The position numbers and the translations under genes were made by a program. Of a stretch of 64,000 nucleotides of DNA, positions 47,890 to 57,123 are shown piece by piece. The DNA is from Alcanivorax jadensis T9. Its GTDB lineage: Bacteria > Pseudomonadota > Gammaproteobacteria > Pseudomonadales > Alcanivoracaceae. The notes below the pieces were generated by a model. That model searched no databases. It saw only the letters and a program-made list of their open reading frames with translations, and had not been told where the DNA came from. Positions within the stretch are counted from its first letter, which is position 1, and the number at the start of each line of letters is the position of its first letter. The stretch lies in NCBI RefSeq assembly GCF_000756655.1, contig NZ_ARXU01000003.1:248001-312000 (forward strand). Direction: 5' to 3'.

Positions 47890-49344
47890 TTATTGTGCAG
47901 AAGCCAGCGATTTCATTAGCCCTGGATAGATGGCATCGGCTGCCTTGATAGCATCCTGGTAAGTGCTTTCATTGGCGTAGTGTGTTTTTAAATAACGAGC
48001 CATGTCATCCAGGTTGCGGAATGAGAGGTCTGAAGTGGTGCGGATGTAATCCATGCCCCCGGAGCTGTTGATGGCGGTAGTTCGCCCCACTTCCTTGCCG
48101 AGTTTTGAGCCGAGGATGCCGCCAATGAAAGGCACATTTTCCAGTGCTTTCTGCCCCGCATAAGCGCCCACGGTGGAACCGATCGCACTACCCATATTCG
48201 CGTTGATGGCGTTGTCGACCCATTCCGCGAGAACACCGTCACTGGTCCACGGGTTCATATACTCACCGCTGTTATCCGGTATCAGCAAAGCCGCAGTGAC
48301 ATTGTCCGATTGGCTGTTTCTGGTAGCGGCCATGGCGGGCGGTGGTGTCCGTGAGGTGCTACGAATCATGGAGGCAATCAGATCGCTTGACAGGCCCATC
48401 CTGCGCAAGCGTCGGGTTTCTTCATCATCGAAGCTTTTGTAGGGGCCTTGTGTCTCTGTTCTGGCAGCTAGCACTGTCTGGCTGGTCCCTTTTTTGATGG
48501 CATCTACCAGGTCAATGACTCGCAGATCTTCAGGCCCGATAAACCACAGGGCGTCTTCCTCTGGGAGCATCGCTGCGTAGCCTGGAAAGAGCGCGACGTT
48601 TTCCCGATGCCAGTCTAGCGCGTTGCCACGGGGAGTGTGGCTGGCCAGATTGCCGAGAATGTCACCGGCAAACAGGCTGCGAGGATTGTCGATCAGCCAT
48701 TGGCGCTGTTCCAGGATGTCTTTCCCGGCCACCTCTTGATCGTATTGATGCTTTTCAGCAGTAACCCATTTCTCCAGCGCTTGCAGGTGGCGACGCATCA
48801 TATCGTTGGACAGGTCCTCGGAGGCGATGGCCGGGTCTTTTTTTCCAACGAAAAGCGCAGAGGGAGAATAAACCGATATATAGCTTCGAATCTTGCCATT
48901 GGCCTGGGAGGTGAAAAGGGTTTCGCCTCCGGTTGCCACTGAGAGTTCGCTATCAAACTCTATATCGGAGCTGCTGGGCAGAGTGAACAGGGAACCGATA
49001 TACATGAGGAAATGGCCCCAGTTCATTTTGATCGTGGAGTTTTCCATGCTGACAGCCAAGTTGGCAGACTGACTGGTTGATTCGTCAGCGGATAGCCCTT
49101 GTATCTGCGACTCCATGGAGTTTTCGATAGCAGAGGTTATTTTTGTCCATTCCGGGCTTTTGACCATTTGAGTTTTGCTGGTCACTGTTGCAGGGGCCGC
49201 TTGAAAAGCAACGGGCAATGAGACGCTGCCTGTCTCGGGAAGCACTTCTCCCTCTGTCGGCACATAACGATAGGACATGCAGCCGCTAACCAGGAGGATG
49301 CTGGTCATGACCAGGGTGAGAGGGTAAACGGATCGAATTGACAT
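47890..49344 (-). CDS. Lipoprotein with C-terminal domain shared with its neighbour
   Basis: Start at ATG 49344 with a lipobox VSGC (MSIRSVYPLTLVMTSILLVSGCMS); earlier in-frame starts overlap the gene upstream. The 484-residue protein has an unknown N-terminal region (about 30-340), then a domain GEYMNPWTSDGVLAEWVDNAIN... to the end that matches the C-terminal domain of the 49359 gene (GQFLSPYTSDGVTAEWVNKTIN). Both domains have a Gly-rich stretch (FIGGILGSKLGKEVG) and end in AIYPGLM. It is the last gene of a six-gene operon of envelope proteins. Role unknown. Confidence 0.8.
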   Translation of the reverse strand: MSIRSVYPLTLVMTSILLVSGCMSYRYVPTEGEVLPETGSVSLPVAFQAAPATVTSKTQMVKSPEWTKITSAIENSMESQIQGLSADESTSQSANLAVSMENSTIKMNWGHFLMYIGSLFTLPSSSDIEFDSELSVATGGETLFTSQANGKIRSYISVYSPSALFVGKKDPAIASEDLSNDMMRRHLQALEKWVTAEKHQYDQEVAGKDILEQRQWLIDNPRSLFAGDILGNLASHTPRGNALDWHRENVALFPGYAAMLPEEDALWFIGPEDLRVIDLVDAIKKGTSQTVLAARTETQGPYKSFDDEETRRLRRMGLSSDLIASMIRSTSRTPPPAMAATRNSQSDNVTAALLIPDNSGEYMNPWTSDGVLAEWVDNAINANMGSAIGSTVGAYAGQKALENVPFIGGILGSKLGKEVGRTTAINSSGGMDYIRTTSDLSFRNLDDMARYLKTHYANESTYQDAIKAADAIYPGLMKSLASAQ

Positions 49345-49358
49345 AGTGGGTTCCTGAA

Positions 49359-50519
49359 TCAGCGCGCCGAGTTGGCCACGGCGGTTTGCAGGCCCGGATA
49401 GATCTTGTCGGCGGCCTTGATTACGTCCACAAAGTTGCTCTTGGTGCTGTGGGTGGTGGCCAGCCATTGCGCCATGTCACTCATGGAGTTGAAGGAAATG
49501 TCTGAGCTGCTGCGGATGAAGTCCCAGCCGCCGGACGCTTCCAGGGCGGTGTTGCCGCCCACGGCCTTGCCAGCCTTGGAGCCCAGGAATCCGCCCAACA
49601 TGCCGCCGAAGGGCACATTTTCCAGTACCTTGTTGGCCGCGTAGGCGCCAGCAACGCCACCGACTGCGGAGCCGGTGGCCTTGCCCATGGAGACGTTGAT
49701 GGTCTTGTTGACCCATTCGGCGGTGACGCCGTCGCTGGTGTATGGCGAGAGGAATTGGCCGCTGTTGTTCTTGAGCGCCAGGCCATCGATTTTCTGTTGC
49801 TGGATGGCGGCCAGCTGTTCGCTGGTTTGCTCGCGGCGCTCCAAGACTACGTCACGGGTGCCGGCAGTGCCCGGAGACATGATGCTTAGTCGTGCGAAGG
49901 TGCCTGGCTCTCCACGCATTTGCGCAACCAACTGGTGCAGAGTCTGGCCGGCAGTGGGAGTCATCTCTCCGTTCTTGCCATCGCCGATGGCAACGATTAA
50001 ATCGCCGCTCTGTAGCAGGCCGCTCTCTTCCGCTGCGCTCAACGGTACCAGGCTTTCCACTTTCAGAAAGTGCTTGTCTTCAGTCTGGTGGATTCGGATC
50101 CCGAGCAGACCATCACCGAGAGGTTCATCGCTTGTCGATACGCCCTGGGCTCCCGTCGAGTTCGGGTCGAGAGTAGCCCAAACCTGCTGACCGCCTTTGC
50201 CATAATCAATACAGCGCCAGGCACCGACAGTGTGTTCGGCCTGGACCTGAAAGCTTCCCGAAGGGACCACTAGGGAGTGGTACATCAGCTTGCCAGATGA
50301 CACTTCGGTCTGCAGGCAGGCGGCGGTTTTGTTGTCACGGGCCTGAAAGACCTGCTTTTGATAGGCCTCGGAACCGGTTGACGATGTAACCGGGCCGTTG
50401 ACGGTGGTCACGGCGGGGCTGCTTGTGCCACCTTGTTGATAACTGGAGGCGCAGGCGGCGAGTAGTGCAGAACCCAGCACGACCGCCCCCAAGCGGATGC
50501 AGGTAAAAATACGTTCCAT
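49359..50519 (-). CDS. Lipoprotein with PDZ-like domain and shared C-terminal domain
   Basis: A 386-residue lipoprotein (MERIFTCIRLGAVVLGSALLAAC lipobox LLAAC). A PDZ-like domain (about 135-215) has VESLVPLSAAEESGLLQSGDLIVAIGDG. The C-terminal 130 residues carry the domain shared with the gene at 47890, with glycine-zipper-like GMLGGFLGSKAGKAVGG. PDZ plus lipid anchor suggests a scaffold or chaperone in the periplasm. It is 14 bp upstream of the 47890 gene. Confidence 0.82.
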   Translation of the reverse strand: MERIFTCIRLGAVVLGSALLAACASSYQQGGTSSPAVTTVNGPVTSSTGSEAYQKQVFQARDNKTAACLQTEVSSGKLMYHSLVVPSGSFQVQAEHTVGAWRCIDYGKGGQQVWATLDPNSTGAQGVSTSDEPLGDGLLGIRIHQTEDKHFLKVESLVPLSAAEESGLLQSGDLIVAIGDGKNGEMTPTAGQTLHQLVAQMRGEPGTFARLSIMSPGTAGTRDVVLERREQTSEQLAAIQQQKIDGLALKNNSGQFLSPYTSDGVTAEWVNKTINVSMGKATGSAVGGVAGAYAANKVLENVPFGGMLGGFLGSKAGKAVGGNTALEASGGWDFIRSSSDISFNSMSDMAQWLATTHSTKSNFVDVIKAADKIYPGLQTAVANSAR

Positions 50520-50588
50520 GATGGTGTCTCCTGATAATACCTGTCCCTGCGGGCGGTCGTTCCCGTGGCGTCCGCGGACAGTAAAGGG

Positions 50589-51221
50589 TTAGCGGTAAAG
50601 CACGTTATCCTGGGTGGCCTTGCTCATTTCAAAGCCGTCGCCCCACACCAAGGTGCCCAGCTCCATGTCTACCATTTCGAAAGAAATGTAGTGGTAGCGC
50701 TGGCGCATCTGGCTTTGCCGATCAATGGCGTCCTGGGAGGTGATGGTGGCGAACATCTGGTAGTCGACCCCGGCGGTGGCCTGGGTCTTGCGGATGGTGC
50801 CACCATCCACCAGGCCTTCGCGTTTGATTTCGCGCTCTTTCTGAATTGCCGCCAGGTTCTGGCGATTCACGAACACCATGCGGCCGTTGGCGGCACGGGT
50901 GAGCTCGATTTGCAGCCGTTTGGCAAGCATGTTGAGGTTGATCACCGAGGTGCTTTCGTTCTTGAAACCTTCCATATCAATCAATACCCGGGGCGGGGTA
51001 GGGCGGTTGGAGACCATGGGATTGGATAGCAGGCTGCGCATCATTTTGTCGGTCATGGCGACCACGTCCTGGGATTCGATACCGACCCCCTGAACCCGCC
51101 CGGCACTGCCTACGTCCTGGTATACGGAAGGCTGTCCGGCGGCGTTATCGACCCGCGACGGCGCACAGGCGCTGACCAGCACAGCGGCACCGAGGATGGC
51201 GATGGGTTTGAAAGCGTTCAT
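50589..51221 (-). CDS. lpoB: LpoB-family penicillin-binding protein activator
   Basis: A 210-residue lipoprotein (lipobox VSAC) whose globular part matches LpoB: PPRVLIDMEGFKNES, MVFVNRQNLAAIQKERE and the ending MVDMELGTLVWGDGFEMSKA. LpoB sits on the outer membrane and reaches through the peptidoglycan to stimulate PBP1B. In E. coli ycfL is its neighbour; here a YcfL-like gene lies two genes upstream in the same operon, which supports the call. Confidence 0.9.
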   Translation of the reverse strand: MNAFKPIAILGAAVLVSACAPSRVDNAAGQPSVYQDVGSAGRVQGVGIESQDVVAMTDKMMRSLLSNPMVSNRPTPPRVLIDMEGFKNESTSVINLNMLAKRLQIELTRAANGRMVFVNRQNLAAIQKEREIKREGLVDGGTIRKTQATAGVDYQMFATITSQDAIDRQSQMRQRYHYISFEMVDMELGTLVWGDGFEMSKATQDNVLYR

Positions 51222-51259
51222 GGTGTTCCCCTCATGGAATTCGTGGATAAATAAGGTGC

Positions 51260-52093
51260 TTACTGGCTCATCTGGGCCATGGTATGCAGAGCAATTTCCT
51301 TGCCGGTGGCGCTCATGGGCTGCGGGCGATCGCGCTTTTCGAAGCCGCTTTCAGCCACCACCCAGGCATGTTGGTCTTCACTGCCTGGCGGTTTGCCATC
51401 GGTGTTGAAAACCGCGAGCACGCTGGCATCTTTCACGGACAGCACGCGCACCTGGTAGAGGCCATCGCGGTCAAATTCGCTGCCTACCACCAGTTCCAGT
51501 ACATAATCCGCTTGCTGGGACAGAGCGCGCATCTGCAGGCGCAACTGATCCGGCGAGGCGCGTTCGAAGGTGCCGTCTTCCAGGGCGTTATCGGTGATGC
51601 GCTGGGCCATGGCTTGATCAATGACGGTGGCGCCGCCTTGCTTGAAGGCGCTGATAAGCCCGCCCTGCAAACCCATGGCAATGGCGTTGCGATCGCTGGT
51701 ACGTAGCCCGCCGCGGCTTTCCTGTTCCATCGTCAGGGTAGCGCGGCCTTTTTCTTCGCGGGCCTCCTTGCCGGTGACGCTGAGCTCGCCCTTGGCATTG
51801 AGACTGCCGCGGTAGTGGCTGTACCAGTCGCTGACGCGGCTGGGGAATTCACGATTCCAGAACACCGCAATACGTGGTTTTCCCTGGTCGGGAAAGGCCT
51901 GACGAAAACGGCTGATGATGTCCTGCTCGGGCGGGCGCTGAGATTGATCACGCAGGCTTTCCGCGTAGGCTTCCTCGCTCATGGGAACCTGGGCCGGTGC
52001 CATCATTTCGGTAGCAGGATGGTCCTGTTGAGAAAGAGCCTGGCTGCTGAGAAGCCAGGTAAAAGGGAGTACGAGAAGGGTCGACGTTTTCAT
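51260..52093 (-). CDS. Periplasmic protein of unknown function, CsgG/LpoB-like core
   Basis: A 277-residue protein with a signal peptide (MKTSTLLVLPFTWLLSSQALS) and no lipobox. The core from GKPRIAVFWNREF to FEKRD alternates strands and helices with ADYVLELVVGSEF near residue 195, similar in shape to the CsgG/LpoB fold in which a nucleotide-like strand order is used by envelope proteins. This is shape only. It overlaps the YcfL-like gene by 4 bp and precedes lpoB by 38 bp. Confidence 0.75.
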   Translation of the reverse strand: MKTSTLLVLPFTWLLSSQALSQQDHPATEMMAPAQVPMSEEAYAESLRDQSQRPPEQDIISRFRQAFPDQGKPRIAVFWNREFPSRVSDWYSHYRGSLNAKGELSVTGKEAREEKGRATLTMEQESRGGLRTSDRNAIAMGLQGGLISAFKQGGATVIDQAMAQRITDNALEDGTFERASPDQLRLQMRALSQQADYVLELVVGSEFDRDGLYQVRVLSVKDASVLAVFNTDGKPPGSEDQHAWVVAESGFEKRDRPQPMSATGKEIALHTMAQMSQ

Positions 52094-52536
52094 TTTGCCT
52101 GCCTCACTTCCACCCGGTATTTCAGTTGCGCGGTGGTGGTGGATTTTTCCAGATAGACACTGGTGGAGTTGGCGGGAACCACCACTCGTTGCCAGCGGGG
52201 AGCTACATCGGTAGGAATTTCGGATTGATCGAAGAACTGGGTGCGTGCTTCGAGGATGCTGTTGTAGTCGGTGTGATTGCGCAGTACGACGAAGACTTCG
52301 GAGGTATTGGCCGGGGTGCGGCGAATGCCATGCTTGTCGGTAGTAATACGGAAGACCTTGTCAGGACCGGGAATGCCGCCGCTGAAATTACGGTTCAGAT
52401 CGTAATCGGTAAAGGTGACGCTATTGTAGGTAGTGGGCGCTGTGCGCTGTTCCAATTCAAGCTTGCTGCTTGTCTGGCAACCGGCAATCAGAGCGCTGGC
52501 CAGCAGGCTGGCGGCGATGGCGAATTTCGCGTGCAT
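52090..52536 (-). CDS. ycfL: YcfL-like (DUF1425) lipoprotein
   Basis: Start at ATG 52536, which has GGAG 8 bases upstream; an ATG 12 bases earlier is less likely. The 148-residue product has a lipobox IAGC (MHAKFAIAASLLASALIAGC) and a single domain of the YcfL type with NHTDYNSILEARTQFFDQ and a basic C-terminus. In E. coli this gene is next to lpoB. Function unknown; conserved linkage suggests the same cell-wall role. Confidence 0.82.
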   Translation of the reverse strand: MHAKFAIAASLLASALIAGCQTSSKLELEQRTAPTTYNSVTFTDYDLNRNFSGGIPGPDKVFRITTDKHGIRRTPANTSEVFVVLRNHTDYNSILEARTQFFDQSEIPTDVAPRWQRVVVPANSTSVYLEKSTTTAQLKYRVEVRQAK

Positions 52537-52556
52537 GGTGTTCTCCATAACGTGGG

Positions 52557-53810
52557 TTAACGGGCACTGGCGAAAATGACGCCGTTGCCATTCTTGTCGA
52601 AGAAAATGCGGGCGGGTTTGCTGCCCGGCGGCTGGGTGATACCGGCCTTGTTGGTGAAGGTGACACTGGCGTTCTGGGTGTCCGGGGAAAGCCGGGCGCT
52701 GCCCAAATGCAGGGTGTCGGGCAGGCTGCTCCAGTAGCGAGTGTCAGCGCGTGTCTTGGCTCGAGCAGACATGCCCTGGGCGGCGACACCAATGGCGGTA
52801 ATGGTGTTGAAGCCGGCGGCAAGGCCGCCACCGGCACCGGCGGCGATGCCGGTGATCAGGCTGTTGTCGCTGAGGCTGGTCATGGCGTCGCCCACGTTGC
52901 CGGTGGTCTGCTTGAACTGCACCTTGCCTTCGATGATGCGATCCACCGCCCGGCCGCCCCGGGTGGAAGCCTGGAAAAACACATCTTCCGCCGGGTAGAG
53001 GGTCTGATTGAGGCCATCACCGGCAATCTTTGCGCGGTTCTCGGTAAAGCCCTTGCCGCGACGGTAGACCAGCTCATAGTGACCGACGCCGTCGGCCAGT
53101 TTGCGTGGTGAGGTGCCGGTTTCGGCCACGATCAGGGTGTTGTCGCTGTCATCGGGGACCGGGCCGTCGGGGCGGAACTGACGGTATTCCTCGAAATGCT
53201 CGCCGGCGAGACGCTCGTTGCCATCCAGTCGCGCCGCCCAGCCGGCCAGATAGACCAGTGAGGCAAAGTCGGTGGTGTGCTGCTCTTCTTCGGCAAAAGC
53301 ATCCTGCAGCAGGCCATTGAGAAAGGTGGCGCGGGCATTACCGTAATCGCCATCAATCAGGTAAATCAGTCCGCGATAGTAATAGACCATGGAGCGCTCA
53401 TAGGGCTCGCCCTTGAATTCCTTTTCCCCTTCTTCGTACCAGAGGCTGCGTGCCTTTCGCGCGGCATCGTTGTCTGCATAGACGCTTTCGATATTGGCGA
53501 TGGCCTCATCCAGGGTGCGTCGGGCGGTATCCAGATCCCCGGTCTTGAACGCGGTGGCACCGATTTCCATCAGATTCAGCACTTCATTGCGGCGCCCTTC
53601 CTGGAACAGCTTGCGCCAGGCGGGCTGCAGGGCTGCAGGCTGGCTAGCTACGTATTCCTGCTTGGCTGGGTCCAGCGGCGTCACCGCATATTGCTTGGGC
53701 CCGGTGGCGCAGGCGCTCAGCAGGCCGGCTCCGATCAGTGATAGCAGGAATTTTTTGCAAGCATAAAGGGGGCGTTCCCCTGAAACAGCAGGCGTAAACG
53801 TGTTAGCCAT
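52557..53810 (-). CDS. Lipoprotein with TPR-type repeats, first gene of envelope operon
   Basis: Start at ATG 53810 (MANTFTP), with GGGGAAG 8 bases upstream; the codon before it is TTG. The 417-residue protein has an unusually long leader before the lipobox LLSAC at about residue 33. The mature part has TPR-like helices (about 60-220, EVLNLMEIGATAFKTGDLDTARRTLDEAI) and a C-terminal beta-rich part with a Gly/Ala-rich segment (GIAAGAGGGLAAG). It resembles the COG3014-type proteins of unknown role. A palindrome lies 110 bp upstream. Confidence 0.85.
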   Translation of the reverse strand: MANTFTPAVSGERPLYACKKFLLSLIGAGLLSACATGPKQYAVTPLDPAKQEYVASQPAALQPAWRKLFQEGRRNEVLNLMEIGATAFKTGDLDTARRTLDEAIANIESVYADNDAARKARSLWYEEGEKEFKGEPYERSMVYYYRGLIYLIDGDYGNARATFLNGLLQDAFAEEEQHTTDFASLVYLAGWAARLDGNERLAGEHFEEYRQFRPDGPVPDDSDNTLIVAETGTSPRKLADGVGHYELVYRRGKGFTENRAKIAGDGLNQTLYPAEDVFFQASTRGGRAVDRIIEGKVQFKQTTGNVGDAMTSLSDNSLITGIAAGAGGGLAAGFNTITAIGVAAQGMSARAKTRADTRYWSSLPDTLHLGSARLSPDTQNASVTFTNKAGITQPPGSKPARIFFDKNGNGVIFASAR

Positions 53811-53919
53811 CAACTTCCCCGTTGGATGGATGCTTTTTGGTGTCGTGCGGGGCGTCCCCTGACCCTCACCCGCGCGAAACCGTTAATTATCAGTATTGAG
53901 CAGGCGCGTATAAGCGCGC

Positions 53920-53937
53920 ATCCCCCATATGGGGGAT
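53920..53937. promoter_or_regulatory. Perfect 18-bp palindrome upstream of the lipoprotein operon
   Basis: ATCCCCCATATGGGGGAT is a perfect palindrome about 110 bp upstream of the first gene of the operon (starts at 53810, minus strand) and about 180 bp from the dgt stop. Its length and symmetry suit a dimeric repressor or activator. The nearby LuxR-type regulator is a possible owner but nothing proves it. Confidence 0.55.
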
Positions 53938-54123
53938 AAGAGTATATTTCCCGGTAATGGTCACGACTTCCTTCGGGGCTGGCGAGGGAATTGCATTGAT
54001 TGTCTGATCGCTACCTTGGGGGGAGCAGGGCAGCCGAAAATCCCAAGATGCCGGAACCATCATTGATTCGATCTTCCTGTAGTACGGAGGGTCAGTACTA
54101 CTAGCGTTGAGGTGCCTTTATTA

Positions 54124-55476
54124 TCAATACCGCGTTTCCGCCATTCCTGAAAACTGCTTGGCCAGATAGGTGGCATAGTTGTCTGTCATGCCGGCCAGAA
54201 AATCCAGTGCCCGCATGATGCACTGATAAATCCTTTCCTGTTCCGGCAGCGTTGCCAGATCCTCGGGAAAACTGTGGCGACCGATCAGATCAATGATGCG
54301 CTCGTGACGGTAGTTCCTGGCGTTGTCACAGGCATGGGACACCGCCGCTTCAATCAGGCCGTCCAGTAGCGCGCCCATCACTTCGAAGGCGCCGATTTCC
54401 AATTCGATTTTCCGTGGATGCTCGAACACTTTCGAGCGTGCCAGTTGCTTGGCGTTTTCCACTACATCCCGCACTGCCGGTTCGCAATGGCTGATCAGAT
54501 CCCCTTCCATTCTGCCGCCCAGCAGGTTGTCGTGATTGGCGACAAAAGCTTCCACGCCGGCTTCGATAAAACGCTCAATGATCTTGCCGCGTAACAAGGC
54601 AGCCTTGCGACCGTCACGCAGGTCGGAATGGATCAGGTCACTCACTTCGGGCGTGTCCGGCAGGGCCGGTTGCAGCAAGGCATAGACCTCATCCCAGTGC
54701 AGCAGATCCATCTCCAGGCCGTCTTCCAGATCGATGATCGCGTAGCAAAAGTCATCAGCGGCCTCCATCAGATAGGCCAGCGGGTGGCGGCAGAAGCGGC
54801 CGGGGGATATCTCCAGCAGGCCCGTCGCTGCAGCCACTTCGCGGAACGCATCGGTTTCCGAGACAAAGGCGCTGTACTTGCCCGGCTTGCTGCTGGCGGC
54901 GCCGGCATCGGCGGACAGCCAGGGGTATTTCAGGAAGGTGGCCAGGGTGGCGTAGGTGAGACGCATGCCGCCATCGTACTGGTGGTATTCGCTCTTGGTG
55001 ATAATGCGAAAGCCCTGGGCGTTGCCTTCGAAAAAGGTCAGGTCGCTTTGTTGTTGCGGGGCCAGCATATCGAGAAAGCGCTGCCCCCTTTCCTGGAACC
55101 AGGCGCGGATGGCTCGCTCGCCGGTGTGCCCGAACGGCGGGTTGCCGATATCGTGAGCCAGACAGGCGGACTGGACGATATCGCCAAAGTCGGTGGCGCT
55201 GACCGTGTCCGGCAGCCGGTTCTGCTGTTGCAGTCGCTCCCCCACGCGGATACCCAGGGTGCGCCCCACGCAAGACACTTCCAGAGAGTGGGTCAGCCGG
55301 TTGTGGACATGGTCGTTGGTGGCCAGCGGGTGTACCTGGGTTTTGCGTGCCAGCCGCCGGAAGGCCCCAGAGAAGATGATCTTGTCGTGGTCGCGCAGGA
55401 AGGCGGTACGGCCGCTTTCGTCCTTGGCGCTGCGACCGCCCAATCGGGCCTTATTGAGTAACTGGTGCCAATCCAT
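54124..55476 (-). CDS. dgt: Deoxyguanosine triphosphate triphosphohydrolase
   Basis: Start at ATG 55476 (MDWHQLLNKARLGG). The 450-residue HD-domain enzyme has the metal-binding His-Asp pairs in HNRLTHSLEV and LAHDIGNPPFGHTGE and further conserved NRxxSGAFRRLARKTQV near residue 34. It cleaves dGTP to deoxyguanosine and triphosphate, controlling dNTP pools. It is divergent from the DJ-1 family gene. A 300-bp gap follows the stop. Confidence 0.95.
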   Translation of the reverse strand: MDWHQLLNKARLGGRSAKDESGRTAFLRDHDKIIFSGAFRRLARKTQVHPLATNDHVHNRLTHSLEVSCVGRTLGIRVGERLQQQNRLPDTVSATDFGDIVQSACLAHDIGNPPFGHTGERAIRAWFQERGQRFLDMLAPQQQSDLTFFEGNAQGFRIITKSEYHQYDGGMRLTYATLATFLKYPWLSADAGAASSKPGKYSAFVSETDAFREVAAATGLLEISPGRFCRHPLAYLMEAADDFCYAIIDLEDGLEMDLLHWDEVYALLQPALPDTPEVSDLIHSDLRDGRKAALLRGKIIERFIEAGVEAFVANHDNLLGGRMEGDLISHCEPAVRDVVENAKQLARSKVFEHPRKIELEIGAFEVMGALLDGLIEAAVSHACDNARNYRHERIIDLIGRHSFPEDLATLPEQERIYQCIMRALDFLAGMTDNYATYLAKQFSGMAETRY

Positions 55477-55612
55477 ACAAAAAAATCCGCCTGCGGGCTT
55501 GATGAAAAACGCCGTCGCACCCAACGTGAGAAGAATCAATCACAGCATGTTGCCACGGGCCGTGCTGAGATGAACAGAACAGCAACGCAGTTGAACACGA
55601 ACGGGAGGCGTA

Positions 55613-56287
55613 ATGAATCTGGATAAACCCCTGCTGATGCTGGTGACCAGCGCAGCGCAAATGGGCCAGGGTCAACAGACTGGCCTGTGGCTGGAAGAAT
55701 TCGCGTTACCCTGGTTACTGTTCCGGGAGAAAAATATCCCGGTGGTCGTGGCCAGCCCCAGAGGTGGCAAGATCCCGGTGGACCCCAATTCCGTGCCGGA
55801 TGATGAGCAGAAGGCCGAATGGACCGAAGCCATTGCTGCCCTGCAGGACACCTGGCCCCTGGAAGAGATCTGGGAAGACGGTTTTGCCGGTGTCTTTGTG
55901 CCCGGTGGTCACGGCGCCATGTTCGATATGCCCGATCACCCGCTGGTGGCGGCGGTGATGGAGCGTACCTGGGCTCAGGGCGGCTTGCTTGGCGCGGTCT
56001 GCCATGGTCCGGCGGCGCTGGTGGGGCTGCGCAATGAAGATGGCACCCCACTGGTGCAGAACTGCACACTGACCTGCTTTACCAATGAAGAAGAGCGGGA
56101 AGTGGGTCTGGATGAGGTGATGCCCTTCCTGCTCGCCACGCGCCTGGAAGAGCTGGGTGCCAAACTGGATCTGGCAGACAAGTTTGTCAGTCATGCGGTG
56201 GCGGACGGGCGACTGATCACCGGGCAGAACCCGCAATCGAGCCAGGCCGTGGCTGACGCCCTGGTTGATGCCCTGTACCGGGAATAG
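55613..56287 (+). CDS. DJ-1/PfpI-family protein (Hsp31-like class)
   Basis: A 224-residue class I glutamine amidotransferase-like protein. The nucleophile elbow is AVCHGPAAL with Cys130 and His131; Glu28/Glu29 near the N-terminus (WLEEFALP) matches the acidic partner. The Hsp31-like branch includes glyoxalase III and chaperones. It is upstream of the glutathione peroxidase, in the same direction, with 245 bp between. Confidence 0.9.
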   Translation: MNLDKPLLMLVTSAAQMGQGQQTGLWLEEFALPWLLFREKNIPVVVASPRGGKIPVDPNSVPDDEQKAEWTEAIAALQDTWPLEEIWEDGFAGVFVPGGHGAMFDMPDHPLVAAVMERTWAQGGLLGAVCHGPAALVGLRNEDGTPLVQNCTLTCFTNEEEREVGLDEVMPFLLATRLEELGAKLDLADKFVSHAVADGRLITGQNPQSSQAVADALVDALYRE

Positions 56288-56532
56288 GCCGCCGGGCATT
56301 GCGGCTCGCGGCAAGCGCTTTCTGGAATCCACACGCCGCCGCGTTGCCGCTGACAATGCCCCCTGGCTTGCAGCGCACCGGCGACAGGGGTCTGATGGGA
56401 ATGGCTGCACGGTACAGTCGCAAGCATCACCTGGAGACAAAATGCACTCCGGCACGGTTGCGTATAGACTCCGAACAGGCTCTAAGTTACGACATCGCGC
56501 CGCTGGGCGTTTGTTTTGTTATGGGAGACACA

Positions 56533-57009
56533 ATGGGGATTTACGATTACACCGCTACTACCCTGAGTGGCGAAGACAAGGCGCTGGCCGACTTTAAAGG
56601 CAAGGTGCTGCTGGTTGTGAACACGGCCAGCAAGTGCGGCTTCACGCCCCAGTACAAGGGCCTGGAAGCGCTGTATGACGACCTGCAGGAAAAAGGCCTG
56701 GAGATTCTCGGCTTTCCCTGCAACCAGTTCGGTAAGCAGGAGCCCGGCGCGGCGGACGAGATCGGCGCTTTTTGCGAGAAGAATTACGGGGTCAGTTTCA
56801 CCATGTTCGACAAGGTCGACGTGAACGGTGACAACACCCATCCGCTGTACGCCTACCTGAAAAACGAAGCCACCGGTGTGCTGGGCAGCAAGGCGATCAA
56901 GTGGAACTTCACCAAGTTCCTGATCAACCGCGATGGCAAGGTCATCAAGCGCTACGCGCCCACCGACAAGCCGGAAGCGATCCGCAAGGATATTGAAAAG
57001 CTGTTGTAG
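56533..57009 (+). CDS. btuE: Glutathione peroxidase family protein
   Basis: Start at ATG 56533, preceded by GGGAGA; longer in-frame readings lack a ribosome site. The 158-residue protein has the catalytic residues of the family: Cys in NTASKCGFT, Gln in FPCNQFGKQEPG, and Trp/Asn in WNFTKF. A Cys, not selenocysteine, version, so thioredoxin may be the donor. Gene name by analogy with E. coli btuE. A REP doublet follows 13 bp after the stop. Confidence 0.92.
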   Translation: MGIYDYTATTLSGEDKALADFKGKVLLVVNTASKCGFTPQYKGLEALYDDLQEKGLEILGFPCNQFGKQEPGAADEIGAFCEKNYGVSFTMFDKVDVNGDNTHPLYAYLKNEATGVLGSKAIKWNFTKFLINRDGKVIKRYAPTDKPEAIRKDIEKLL

Positions 57010-57021
57010 GAAGCGGTGTTT

Positions 57022-57117
57022 GTAGGAGCGGCGCTCGAGCCGCGAACCGTACCAAGTACGGCATCGTAGGCAATTTCGCGGCTCATACTCGTAGGGCACA
57101 GAGAGAGCCGCTCCTAC
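57022..57117. repeat. REP doublet (REPIN), GGCG-stem type, decayed right half
   Basis: The left unit is GTAGGAGC with hairpin GCGGC-GCTCGA-GCCGC and GCGAA. The right half is degenerate, with an insertion between GGCTC and GAGCCGCTCCTAC. It lies between glutathione peroxidase and the YeeE-like genes. Confidence 0.75.
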
Positions 57118-57123
57118 GTAGCC

